In this document: one piece after another, positions 1-6,261 of the stretch | How positions within the stretch are numbered: the stretch's first letter is position 1 | How the letters are laid out: each line of letters begins with the position of its first letter | NCBI GenBank assembly: GCA_026785795.1 | Contig: JAJAZJ010000202.1 | Span: forward strand, 1-7,725 | DNA from: Pseudoxanthomonas sp. | GTDB taxonomy: Bacteria; Pseudomonadota; Gammaproteobacteria; Xanthomonadales; Xanthomonadaceae | Reading direction: 5' to 3' | Length of the DNA stretch: 7,725 nt | The notes under the pieces: generated by a model | What the model was told of the DNA's origin: nothing | Seen by the model: only the letters and a program-made list of their open reading frames with translations | The model's database searches: none | Made by a program: the position numbers and the translations under genes

Positions 1-1
1 G

Positions 2-238
2 AACGTGCTGTACCTGCCAATGGCGATACTGTCCGGCCTGTGGCTGCCGCTGTCCATGCTGCCCGGCATCTTCGCTACGCTGGCGCCCGCGTGGCCCGCC
101 TATCACCTGGGCCAGCTTGCACTGAAGGTGGTAGGCCAGGATGACGGCGGCGCCGTGTGGCTGCACCTGCTGGTGCTGGGCGTCGTCACCGTCGTATTCC
201 TCGTACTCGCACAGCGCCGCCTGTCCGCCGCCGAATAA
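2..238 (+). CDS. ABC-2 type transporter permease, C-terminal fragment
   Basis: This is the last 78 codons of a membrane protein whose beginning lies outside the window; the frame is open from base 2 and stops with TAA at 236-238. It shows two hydrophobic stretches. The first carries Pro/Gly/Leu-rich sequence (LSGLWLPLSMLPGIFATLAP) followed by PAYHLGQLAL, and the second is a final helix (HLLVLGVVTVVFLVLAQRR) ending in a short charged tail. This pattern is typical of the C-terminal end of ABC-2 (DrrB/YadH-like) exporter permeases, which pair with a separate ATPase to export drugs, lipids or polysaccharide. The ATPase gene is expected just upstream but is not visible. The next gene starts 44 bases downstream on the same strand, so co-transcription is likely. 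The family call rests on the fold pattern of a fragment; the substrate cannot be told. Confidence 0.75.
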   Translation, partial: NVLYLPMAILSGLWLPLSMLPGIFATLAPAWPAYHLGQLALKVVGQDDGGAVWLHLLVLGVVTVVFLVLAQRRLSAAE

Positions 239-270
239 ATCCATCCAGCCACGTTGGCTTCGTATTCCCT

Positions 271-282
271 GGGAGATCTCCG
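271..282 (+). promoter_or_regulatory. Ribosome binding site of the amidohydrolase, inside a 10-bp palindrome
   Basis: GGGAGA at 271-276 lies 6 bases before the ATG at 283 and decides that start over the open frame that continues back to 157 inside the permease gene. The perfect palindrome GGAGATCTCC occupies 272-281 and overlaps the Shine-Dalgarno bases. A protein bound to it could block translation or transcription, but a 10-base palindrome also arises by chance. Confidence 0.55.
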
Positions 283-2112
283 ATGAAAAACTGGCCTGAA
301 GCTGTTGCAGCCGTTGCACTGCTCGCCGTTGTCGGCCTTGCGGTCGCAATGCGTCCCGGTACGGCGGCCGAAGCGCTGCCCAAGCCGGCCACCAGCGGCA
401 GCACCTTCGCCATCACCGGCGCCCGCGTGTTCGATGGTGAGCGCGACCTCGGCATCTCCACGGTGATCGTGCGCGACGGCAACATCGAAACGGTGGCGGT
501 GGACGCCGCGGTTCCGCAGGGCATGGCGGTCATTGACGGAGCAGGCAAGACGCTGCTGCCGGGCCTGATCGATGCGCACGTCCACGCCTGGGGCGATGCG
601 CAGCGCGACATGGCGCGATTCGGAGTGACCACCGGCTTCGACCTGCATGGCGCCAGCGAACGCCTGCCTGCCCTGCACGCCCAGCGTGAAGCCCGCGGCG
701 GCAGCGACCAGGCCGACCTGTGGGCGGCCGGCGCCGCCATTACCGTGCCCGGCGGCCATGGCACCCAATACGGCTTCCCGGTTCCAACCGTCGCTGCCGA
801 CACCGACGTCGACGCCTTCATCGGTGCGCGCGTCGACGAAGGCGCCGACTTCATCAAGATCATCATCGAGGACCTCAGCGCCTACGCGGTTGCGCGCGCG
901 CTGCCCACGCTCACGCCCGCCCAGGTCGAGGCCGCGATCACCGCCGCGCATGCGCGCGAGCGCCTTGCGATTGCACACGTCTCGACCCTGCGCGATGCGC
1001 ACCGTGCGGTCGATTTCGGCAGCGACGGACTGGCCCATGTGTTCACCGATGCCGTCGCCGATGATGCCCTGGTCACGGCGATGCGCGACGGCAAGGTCTT
1101 CATCATGCCGACGCTGTCCGTGATCGCCTCGATGGCAGGCAGCGGCGAAGGCAGGGCGCTGGCCGCCGACCCGCGGATCAAGCCGTACCTGACTGCGGAA
1201 CAGGCCGGCAACCTGGCAAATGACTTCGGTTCGGACAACGGCGAACGCCTGCAGCGCGCGACCGACAGCGTGCGCCGCCTGCATGCGGCGGGCGTGGACA
1301 TCCTGGCGGGCAGCGACGCGCCGAACCCGGGCACCGCACAGGGCGCCAGCCTGCACCACGAACTAGCGCTGCTGGTGAGCGCCGGGCTGACCCCGGCGCA
1401 GGCGCTGGCCTCAGCGACCTCGCTGCCTGCCAAGCGTTTCGGCATCGCCGATCGTGGCCGTATTGCAGCGGGACTGCGCGCGGACCTGGTGCTGGTCGAG
1501 GGCAACCCGCTGCAGGACATCACCGCCACGCGCGCGATCGCGATGGTGTGGAAGAACGGATTCCGCATTGTGCGCGAAGTGGCCGCTTCGACGACGGCCG
1601 CCCAGGTCGCTCCGGCGCACTCGCTGGTCAGCGATTTCGACGGTGCGGCCATCTCCGCGAGCTTCGGCAGCTGGCAGCCGACCACCGACCAGATGGCCGG
1701 CGGCGCGTCCGTCGTGCAGCATGCGCTGGCCGAAGGCGGCGCGGGCGGCTCGCGCGCTGCGCTGCGCGTGACCGGCGAGGTCAAACCGGGTTTCCCGTTT
1801 CCGTGGTCCGGCGTAATGTTCATGCCGGCCGCGCAAGCGATGGCGCCGATGGATATGTCGGCGCGACAGGAACTGGTGTTCCAGGTGCGCGGCGACGGCC
1901 GCAGCTATAACGCGATGCTATTCTCCGGCCCGTCAGCACAGTCAATGCCAAGCATGCAGGCGTTCGTCGCCGGGCCGGCATGGACCGAGGTACGCCTGCC
2001 GCTGTCGGGGTTCCGGGGCGCGGACCTGTCCCAGCTGCGCGGCATCGCCTTCACCGCGGGCCAGCCGCAGGGCGCGTTCGAGTTCCGTATCGACCACGTC
2101 GAGCTGCGTTGA
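283..2112 (+). CDS. Exported metal-dependent amidohydrolase with C-terminal CIA30-like domain
   Basis: This 609-residue protein has two parts. Residues 1-30 look like a Sec signal peptide or membrane anchor: a hydrophobic core at about 8-23, then GTAAEA as a possible cleavage site. Residues about 40-430 form an amidohydrolase-superfamily barrel of the imidazolonepropionase/prolidase-like type. The metal site appears complete: H99 and H101 (GLIDAHVH), K192 (ADFIKI, the lysine expected to be carboxylated), H232 (IAHVS), H252 (LAHVF) and D345 (LAGSDAP). The flanking strands (ARVFDGE near 47-53; LRADLVLVEGNPL at 398-410) fit the small beta domain of the family. Residues about 447-609 resemble the CIA30 galactose-binding-like fold (TTDQMAGG, VRGDGRSY, WTEVRLPLSGFRG, FRIDHVEL). 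Members of this superfamily hydrolyse C-N bonds in peptides, lactams or heterocycles; the substrate here is unknown. ATG 283 is chosen for its ribosome binding site and signal sequence. It lies between an exporter permease and a two-component system, suggesting a role outside the cytoplasm linked to the exported or sensed compound. Confidence 0.88.
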   Translation: MKNWPEAVAAVALLAVVGLAVAMRPGTAAEALPKPATSGSTFAITGARVFDGERDLGISTVIVRDGNIETVAVDAAVPQGMAVIDGAGKTLLPGLIDAHVHAWGDAQRDMARFGVTTGFDLHGASERLPALHAQREARGGSDQADLWAAGAAITVPGGHGTQYGFPVPTVAADTDVDAFIGARVDEGADFIKIIIEDLSAYAVARALPTLTPAQVEAAITAAHARERLAIAHVSTLRDAHRAVDFGSDGLAHVFTDAVADDALVTAMRDGKVFIMPTLSVIASMAGSGEGRALAADPRIKPYLTAEQAGNLANDFGSDNGERLQRATDSVRRLHAAGVDILAGSDAPNPGTAQGASLHHELALLVSAGLTPAQALASATSLPAKRFGIADRGRIAAGLRADLVLVEGNPLQDITATRAIAMVWKNGFRIVREVAASTTAAQVAPAHSLVSDFDGAAISASFGSWQPTTDQMAGGASVVQHALAEGGAGGSRAALRVTGEVKPGFPFPWSGVMFMPAAQAMAPMDMSARQELVFQVRGDGRSYNAMLFSGPSAQSMPSMQAFVAGPAWTEVRLPLSGFRGADLSQLRGIAFTAGQPQGAFEFRIDHVELR

Positions 2113-2119
2113 GGGAATT

Positions 2120-2182
2120 ATGCGGGCCATGCACGGGACGTTGGCGATGATCGCGATCCACACAACCCGGAGGGGAAGATGA
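2120..2182 (+). CDS. Possible 20-residue leader ORF before the histidine kinase
   Basis: An ATG at 2120 opens a 20-codon frame (MRAMHGTLAMIAIHTTRRGR) whose TGA overlaps the kinase ATG as ATGA at 2179-2182. A GAGGG lies at 2111-2115, directly after the amidohydrolase stop and a rather short 4 bases before this ATG. The frame fills the whole 66-base gap between the two large genes and could couple their translation. The peptide matches nothing I recognise, and the kinase has its own strong ribosome binding site, so the ORF may be chance. Confidence 0.2.
   Translation: MRAMHGTLAMIAIHTTRRGR
2168..2178 (+). promoter_or_regulatory. Ribosome binding site of the histidine kinase
   Basis: A purine run containing GGAGGGG (2169-2175) sits just before the ATG at 2179 and is the strongest Shine-Dalgarno-like sequence noted in the window. 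It supports ATG 2179 over the in-frame ATG three codons later. Confidence 0.7.
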
Positions 2183-3351
2183 TACGCATGCGCTGGCCCG
2201 GCTGGCTGGCACCGGCACCGGATTCGATCACCGCGCACACCTTGCGCATGGGTCGCTCGCCCTGGACCGACGTCGTGCATATCGTCTGGTCGGTGTGGGT
2301 GTTCATCACCCCGGGGATGTTCGGCGGTGCCTACGGCTACACCCTGCGCTGGCTGCTGCTGACGCTGGTCTCGTACCCGCTGTTCCTGTGGCTGTACGCC
2401 ATGACCCTGGTCGCGGCGCCGCGCAGGGCCAGGTGGTGCGCGCTGGGGATGGTGGCGCTGTGCCTGGCGCTGCTGCCGTGGTATCCCTCGGGGCTGAGTT
2501 ATTTCGTGTTCGGCTGCGTAATGCTGCAGCCGCACCGCAGCACGTCGATTGTCCGCTACCTCGGCGTGCTGGCGCTGCTCAATGCGGTGTTGCTTGCGTA
2601 TGCGTACTACATTGGCTTCCCGTGGCAGGCGCTGGTGTGGATGCCGATAGTCACCGCGATCATCGGCGTGATCGTGGCGGTGGAACGGATCAACCGCGAC
2701 CGCGACGCCGCGCTGAAGCTCTCGCACGAGGAAGTGCGGCGGCTTGCGGGGCTGGCCGAACGCGAACGCATCGGCCGCGACCTGCACGACCTGCTGGGGC
2801 ACACCCTGTCGATGGTGGCGCTGAAGTCCGACCTGGCCGGGCGCCTGCTCGAACGCGACCCGACCGCAGCGCGGCGCGAAATCAATGATGTCAGCCGCGT
2901 TTCGCGCGATGCGCTGGCGCAGGTACGGCGCGCGGTCAGCGGAATCCGTGCGGCCGGCATCGCGGCGGAGCTGGCGTCGGCCAAACTGCTGCTGGAAACC
3001 GATGGCGTGGCCTTCGACTACCGCTTCGACGAGTCATTCGGCAACAGCGCCCTGCCAGCTGGGGTGGAGAGTGCGCTGGCGTTGACCGTGCGCGAGGCCG
3101 CAACCAACATCCAGCGCCATGCCGGTGTCCAGCATGCGCAGGCCAGCTTTGGCATGGAAGGCGGCGATGCCGTGCTACGCATCGACGACGACGGCCGCGG
3201 CGGCGCAATCATGCCGGGAAACGGACTGTCGGGCATGCGCGAGCGCATCGAAGGCGTGCACGGAAGCCTGCGCATCGATGCCGGCGGTGGCCGCGGCACC
3301 CGGGTCGAAGTGCGCGTGCCGCTGGCGGCGAACGATGACGTTTCCCTGTAG
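2179..3351 (+). CDS. DesK-type sensor histidine kinase
   Basis: A 390-residue membrane kinase. The N-terminal half holds about six hydrophobic segments (roughly 31-47, 53-79, 86-101, 104-117, 124-145, 149-168) with very short loops and no sizeable extracytoplasmic domain, as expected of a sensor that reads the membrane itself or a ligand inside it. A short helix leads into a HisKA_3 dimerisation domain with the phosphoacceptor His203 in ERERIGRDLHDLLGH. The ATPase domain follows, with the N-box around N310 (REAATNIQRHA), the G1 box at 336-342 (DDDGRGG) and the G2 box at 347-353 (GNGLSGM). All residues needed for autophosphorylation appear present. The family includes DesK, LiaS and the LnrJ/YvfT kinases next to ABC exporters in Bacillus. 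Its partner is almost certainly the regulator at 3495. The stop codon TAG at 3349-3351 belongs to the REP element that follows, so the last residues may have been reshaped by its insertion. Confidence 0.93.
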   Translation: MIRMRWPGWLAPAPDSITAHTLRMGRSPWTDVVHIVWSVWVFITPGMFGGAYGYTLRWLLLTLVSYPLFLWLYAMTLVAAPRRARWCALGMVALCLALLPWYPSGLSYFVFGCVMLQPHRSTSIVRYLGVLALLNAVLLAYAYYIGFPWQALVWMPIVTAIIGVIVAVERINRDRDAALKLSHEEVRRLAGLAERERIGRDLHDLLGHTLSMVALKSDLAGRLLERDPTAARREINDVSRVSRDALAQVRRAVSGIRAAGIAAELASAKLLLETDGVAFDYRFDESFGNSALPAGVESALALTVREAATNIQRHAGVQHAQASFGMEGGDAVLRIDDDGRGGAIMPGNGLSGMRERIEGVHGSLRIDAGGGRGTRVEVRVPLAANDDVSL

Positions 3352-3442
3352 GAGCGGGCCCCGCCCGCGATGCTTTCTTGCCGGATTAATCAAGCAGCTT
3401 GGCAGATGGATGCGGAGCATCGCGGGCAGGGCCCGCTCCTAC
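3348..3442. repeat. Inverted pair of GTAG-headed REP elements (BIME-like)
   Basis: Two 26-base arms, 3348-3373 and 3417-3442, are reverse complements at 25 of 26 positions and are separated by 43 bases. The left arm starts GTAGGAGCGGGC and ends GCGATGC; the right arm ends GCCCGCTCCTAC. Each arm also folds alone: GCGGGC 3354-3359 with GCCCGC 3363-3368, and GCGGGC 3422-3427 with GCCCGC 3431-3436, each over a 3-base loop. A GTAG head with a GC-rich hairpin is the known signature of REPs mobilised by RAYT-type transposases and common in Stenotrophomonas and Pseudomonas. The loop (3374-3416) is more AT-rich and contains the palindrome GATTAATC at 3384-3391. Lying inside the operon, the pair could form a long RNA stem that lowers read-through into, or protects transcripts upstream of, the regulator gene. 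It also provides the stop codon of the kinase. Confidence 0.88.
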
Positions 3443-3447
3443 GGAGT

Positions 3448-3498
3448 GAGGGGTTTGCTAATGTGCCAACCATGACCACGACCCTGGCCCCAAGTTGA
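3448..3498 (+). promoter_or_regulatory. Translation-start region of the response regulator with two overlapping mini-ORFs
   Basis: GAGGGG at 3448-3453 is well spaced (7 bases) from an ATG at 3461 that encodes only MCQP and stops at 3473-3475. That TGA overlaps a second ATG at 3472 (ATGA), which encodes MTTTLAPS and stops at 3496-3498. That TGA in turn overlaps the regulator TTG at 3495 (TTGA). The regulator frame has no ATG or GTG after its upstream TAA at 3459-3461, and no Shine-Dalgarno sequence stands directly before the TTG. The chain could couple translation to the ribosome binding site at 3448. Alternatively the native start is ATG 3472 and one base is missing near 3487-3492: a single added C would give MTTTLAPKLIRILIAEDQ. 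Confidence 0.45.
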
Positions 3499-4097
3499 TC
3501 CGCATCCTGATTGCCGAGGACCAGGCGATGCTGCGCGGCGCGTTGGCCGCGCTGCTCGGCATGGAAAGCGACATCGAGGTACTGGGAGCGGCGGCCGACG
3601 GCGAAAGTGCGTGGCGCGAGCTGCAGCGGCTCAAGCCCGACCTGCTGGTCACCGACATCGAGATGCCGGGACTGACCGGACTCGAGCTCGCGCAGCGCAT
3701 CCAGCGCCACGCGCTGCCGGTGAAAGTGGTCATCGTCACCACGTTTGCGCGCGCAGGGTTCCTGCGTCGCGCGCTGGAGGCGGGCGTAATGGGCTACCTG
3801 CTGAAGGACGCACCGGCGGAGCAGCTGGCCGACGCGTTGCGGCAGGTGCATCGCGGCGGGCGCGTAATCGACCCGCAGCTCGCGCTCGACGCCTGGGGCG
3901 AGGCTGACCCGCTCAACGACCGCGAGCGGCAGGTGCTGCGCCTGGCGGGCGAGGGCATGTCGGCCGCCGATATCGCCGCGCAGCTCAATCTCTCGCACGG
4001 CACGGTGCGCAACTACCTGTCCGAAGCCATCGGCAAGCTGGGCGTCGGCAACCGCATCGAGGCCTATCGCCTGGCGCGGCAGAAGGGCTGGCTGTAG
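3495..4097 (+). CDS. DesR/NarL-family response regulator
   Basis: A 200-residue two-domain transcription regulator. The receiver domain (about 1-118) has the acidic pair E8-D9, the phosphoacceptor D54 (LVTDIEMPG), the switch Thr in VTT at 81-83, and K104 in GYLLKDAP. The C-terminal LuxR/NarL helix-turn-helix spans about 138-196 (LNDRERQVLRLAGEGMSAAD, then LSHGTVRNYLSEAIGKLGV). The receiver sites and the HTH signature look intact, so the protein should be functional. It is the expected phosphorylation partner of the DesK-type kinase upstream and probably activates the operon carrying the ABC exporter. The only start in frame is TTG at 3495, just before the usual first strand (IRILIAEDQ); it has no own ribosome binding site, so the start may be coupled, or an upstream ATG may be out of frame through a one-base change. 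It is separated from the kinase by a REP pair and ends 43 bases before a convergent gene. Confidence 0.93.
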   Translation: MIRILIAEDQAMLRGALAALLGMESDIEVLGAAADGESAWRELQRLKPDLLVTDIEMPGLTGLELAQRIQRHALPVKVVIVTTFARAGFLRRALEAGVMGYLLKDAPAEQLADALRQVHRGGRVIDPQLALDAWGEADPLNDRERQVLRLAGEGMSAADIAAQLNLSHGTVRNYLSEAIGKLGVGNRIEAYRLARQKGWL

Positions 4098-4104
4098 CTG
4101 TGCA

Positions 4105-4123
4105 GGTTGGGCCAAGGCCAACC
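4105..4123. terminator. Short hairpin in the convergent gap (possible weak terminator)
   Basis: GGTTGG at 4105-4110 pairs with CCAACC at 4118-4123 over a 7-base loop. It lies in the 43-base gap where the regulator and aminopeptidase genes converge, where a shared terminator is expected. Neither strand has a T-run after it, so it is not a textbook intrinsic terminator. Confidence 0.3.
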
Positions 4124-4140
4124 CCGCAAGGACGCGCAGC

Positions 4141-5511
4141 TCAACCGGGGTAGCGCGTTTTCAGCATCTCGAACGCAGCGCGCAGGGCCAGCGCTTCGCC
4201 GCCGGCGGGACGACCTGGGCGTTCGCTGTCGTTCCACGCGTACACGTCCAGGTGCGCCCATGCCTGCGTGGCCGGCACGAAGCGCTCCAGGTACAGTGCG
4301 GCGGTCACCGCGCCGGCCATGCGCGAGCCGGCGTTGGCCAGGTCGGCAATATGGCTGTTGAGGTAGCGCAGGTAGGGGCGCCACAGCGGCATGCGCCAGA
4401 GCGGGTCGCGGGTGCGCTCGCCGGCCGCCAGCCAGTCGTTGGCCAGGGCATCGTTGTTGGCGAACAGCGCCGGCAGGTCCGGGCCCAGGGCGATGCGCGC
4501 GGCGCCGGTGAGGGTGGCGAAATCCAGCAGGATCTCCGCCGGGTCTTCGCTGGCGTAAGTCAACGCATCGCACAGCACGATGCGCCCCTCGGCATCGGTG
4601 TTGTCGATCTCCACGCTCAAGCCCTGGCGCGTGGCGATGACTTCGCCGGGGCGGTAGGCGTCCGGGCCGATTGCGTTCTCCACCGCCGGCACCAGCACGG
4701 TCAGGCGCAGCGGCAGCTTGCGCGCCATCACCAGCTCGGCCAGGGCCAGCGCGTGCGCCGCGCCGCCCATGTCTTTCTTCATGTTACGCATGCCCTCGGC
4801 CGGCTTGATGTCCAGGCCACCGGTGTCGAAACACACGCCCTTGCCGACCAGCGCGACGTGCGGCAACGCGCGGTCGCCCCAGCGCAGCGCGATCAGGCGC
4901 GGCGCGCGGTGCGAAGCGCGGCCCACCGCGTGGATGGCGGGGAAATTGCGCGCCAGCAGTTCCTCTCCCGTGATTACTTCGATCTCCGCGCCGTGCGCGT
5001 GCGCGATTTCGCGCGCCACGTCTTCCAGCTGCTGCGGGCCCATGTGTTCGGTGGGCGTGTTGACCAGGTCGCGCACGCGCACGCACGCGGCCAGCAGGTC
5101 CAGCGCTTCGGCGTGGGCGGGATTCAGCAGCAGCCGCGCTGGCGCGCGCGGCGCGGCCTTGTAGCGGTTGAAGCGGTAGCTGCCCAGGCCCCAGCCCAGC
5201 TGCAGCGCGGCCGCGGCTTCGTCGCCCAGCGCAGTGGCCAGCTGCCAGTCGCCTTCGGGCAGTGCCTGTGGCGCATGCGTGTAGGCATAAGGATCAAGCG
5301 GGTCGCCGATGCCCAGTACCGCCGCGGCAATGCCGTCGGCAGCGGGCAGCAGCAGCACGCCGCCGGGCGCTGCGCTGAACGGCTGCGCGTCAGCCCAGGC
5401 CTGCACGCTGGTGGATTGGCCCCTGCGCCAGGCGGTGAACTGAGCGGCATCCAGTACATGCAGGGGCAGGGCCGCAGTGGCGTCGCGGGTGAAGCCGGTG
5501 GGCGGGTTCAT
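4141..5511 (-). CDS. M17-family leucyl aminopeptidase
   Basis: A 456-residue cytosolic dizinc/dimanganese aminopeptidase that removes N-terminal residues from peptides. The active-site residues of E. coli PepA are all found with identical spacing: K224 and D229 (VGKGVCFDTGG), K236 (LDIKPAEGM), D247 (MKKDMGG), then D306, E308 and R310 in the family signature NTDAEGRI. The C-terminal catalytic domain covers about 145-456. The N-terminal domain (1-140) is Ala-rich and shorter than in PepA (about 500 residues), as in the shorter 'leucyl aminopeptidase family' members. No signal peptide is seen. The ATG (5509-5511) overlaps the stop of the upstream HAD gene as ATGA, so the two are probably translationally coupled. 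It is the last gene of its leftward operon. PepA-type proteins sometimes also bind DNA; nothing here tests that. Confidence 0.93.
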   Translation of the reverse strand: MNPPTGFTRDATAALPLHVLDAAQFTAWRRGQSTSVQAWADAQPFSAAPGGVLLLPAADGIAAAVLGIGDPLDPYAYTHAPQALPEGDWQLATALGDEAAAALQLGWGLGSYRFNRYKAAPRAPARLLLNPAHAEALDLLAACVRVRDLVNTPTEHMGPQQLEDVAREIAHAHGAEIEVITGEELLARNFPAIHAVGRASHRAPRLIALRWGDRALPHVALVGKGVCFDTGGLDIKPAEGMRNMKKDMGGAAHALALAELVMARKLPLRLTVLVPAVENAIGPDAYRPGEVIATRQGLSVEIDNTDAEGRIVLCDALTYASEDPAEILLDFATLTGAARIALGPDLPALFANNDALANDWLAAGERTRDPLWRMPLWRPYLRYLNSHIADLANAGSRMAGAVTAALYLERFVPATQAWAHLDVYAWNDSERPGRPAGGEALALRAAFEMLKTRYPG

Positions 5512-6230
5512 GCGGCGGCGTGCTCCGTGGGTGCGGATTGGGTGGCGTCCAGCCAGTCGGCCAGCGCGGTGAGGGTGTCGAACTGCAGGTCCGGCTGCAG
5601 GTCAGCGCGGGTCCATGCATGGCCTTCGCGGTTGATCCAGCAGCCGCGCAGGCCGGCGCGGCAGGCCCCGGCTACGTCCATCTCGTGGTGGTCGCCCACG
5701 TGCAGCACCAGCGCAGGCGGTACGCCCAGGCGTTCGCAGGCGGCCAGGAAAATGCTGGGCTCGGGCTTGGCCGCGCCGTGTTCGCACGCGCCCAGCTGGA
5801 AGCTGAAATGGTGGGCCAGGCCAATCTGCGCCAGGTCGGCGTTGCCGTTGGTCAGCGCGGCCACCGGCACGCGCGCGGCGATGCGCGCCAGTGCGGCCAC
5901 GCTGTCCGGATAGCACTCCACCCGGTTGCGCTCGGCGTAGAACGCGTCGTAGGCCGCGTCCAGCAGCGTCATGTCGGCACCGCTTTCGCCCAGCGCACGG
6001 GCCAGGGTCATGCGCCGCAGCGTGGACATGTCGTGCCCCAGCTGCGGATTGGAGCTGAAGACTTCATCGCGCAGTGCGCGCATCCGCGCTACCGGGAACA
6101 TGTCCGCCGTGCGCGGGCTGTGCTGCAGCATCCAGGCGTGCAGCACGTGCTCGATGCGCGCACCGATCGGCGCAAACGGCCACAGGGTGTCGTCGAGGTC
6201 CAGGGTGATGGCGTGGACGGGGAAACTCAT
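5508..6230 (-). CDS. HAD-IA family phosphatase, YigB-like
   Basis: A 240-residue haloacid-dehalogenase-type hydrolase. Motif I is D11-L-D13 (LDLDDTLW), motif II is T127 in ALTNGN, the motif III lysine is K155 (AAKPEPSIF), and motif IV is D180 with D185 (LHVGDHHEMD), so nucleophile and Mg2+ ligands appear present. A helical C1 cap lies at about 20-110. Length and the TNGN, LHVGD and CWI segments match E. coli YigB (238 residues), which dephosphorylates FMN and the riboflavin-pathway intermediate 5-amino-6-(5-phosphoribitylamino)uracil; that substrate is inferred here from similarity only. No strong ribosome binding site precedes the ATG, but the start immediately precedes motif I as usual. The stop overlaps the aminopeptidase start by 4 bases, and the gene begins 31 bases after the AI-2E-family gene, so all three are likely co-transcribed. 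Confidence 0.9.
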   Translation of the reverse strand: MSFPVHAITLDLDDTLWPFAPIGARIEHVLHAWMLQHSPRTADMFPVARMRALRDEVFSSNPQLGHDMSTLRRMTLARALGESGADMTLLDAAYDAFYAERNRVECYPDSVAALARIAARVPVAALTNGNADLAQIGLAHHFSFQLGACEHGAAKPEPSIFLAACERLGVPPALVLHVGDHHEMDVAGACRAGLRGCWINREGHAWTRADLQPDLQFDTLTALADWLDATQSAPTEHAAA

Positions 6231-6261
6231 CGACGCATGTTACCGCGTCGTCCGCCGCGGC

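Noticed and set aside
157..282. 42-codon upstream extension of the amidohydrolase frame
   Set aside because: It overlaps the permease end, encodes Arg-rich sequence and lacks a ribosome binding site; ATG 283 has one and starts a signal peptide.
103..1359. 418-codon open frame on the - strand
   Set aside because: It is antisense to the amidohydrolase and permease end, with Arg/His/Asp-rich composition and no motif; it is a GC shadow.
882..1823. 313-codon open frame on the - strand
   Set aside because: It is antisense to the amidohydrolase, and its Ser/Ala/Arg-rich translation shows no family features.
3348..3442. Reading the inverted repeat as an intrinsic terminator of the kinase gene
   Set aside because: There is no T-run after either arm, the arms have GTAG-headed REP structure, and the partner regulator lies downstream on the same strand.
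4252..5913. 553-codon open frame on the + strand, longer than either gene it covers
   Set aside because: It lies antisense to the aminopeptidase and the HAD phosphatase, whose catalytic motifs and spacing are conserved on the minus strand. Its Arg/Gln/Ala/Gly-rich translation has no recognisable domain; long antisense frames are usual at this GC content.
6227..6238. Three-codon frame (MRR) overlapping the HAD start as ATGA
   Set aside because: It is too short and has no ribosome binding site; it shows that such overlaps can arise by chance and tempers the mini-ORF findings.
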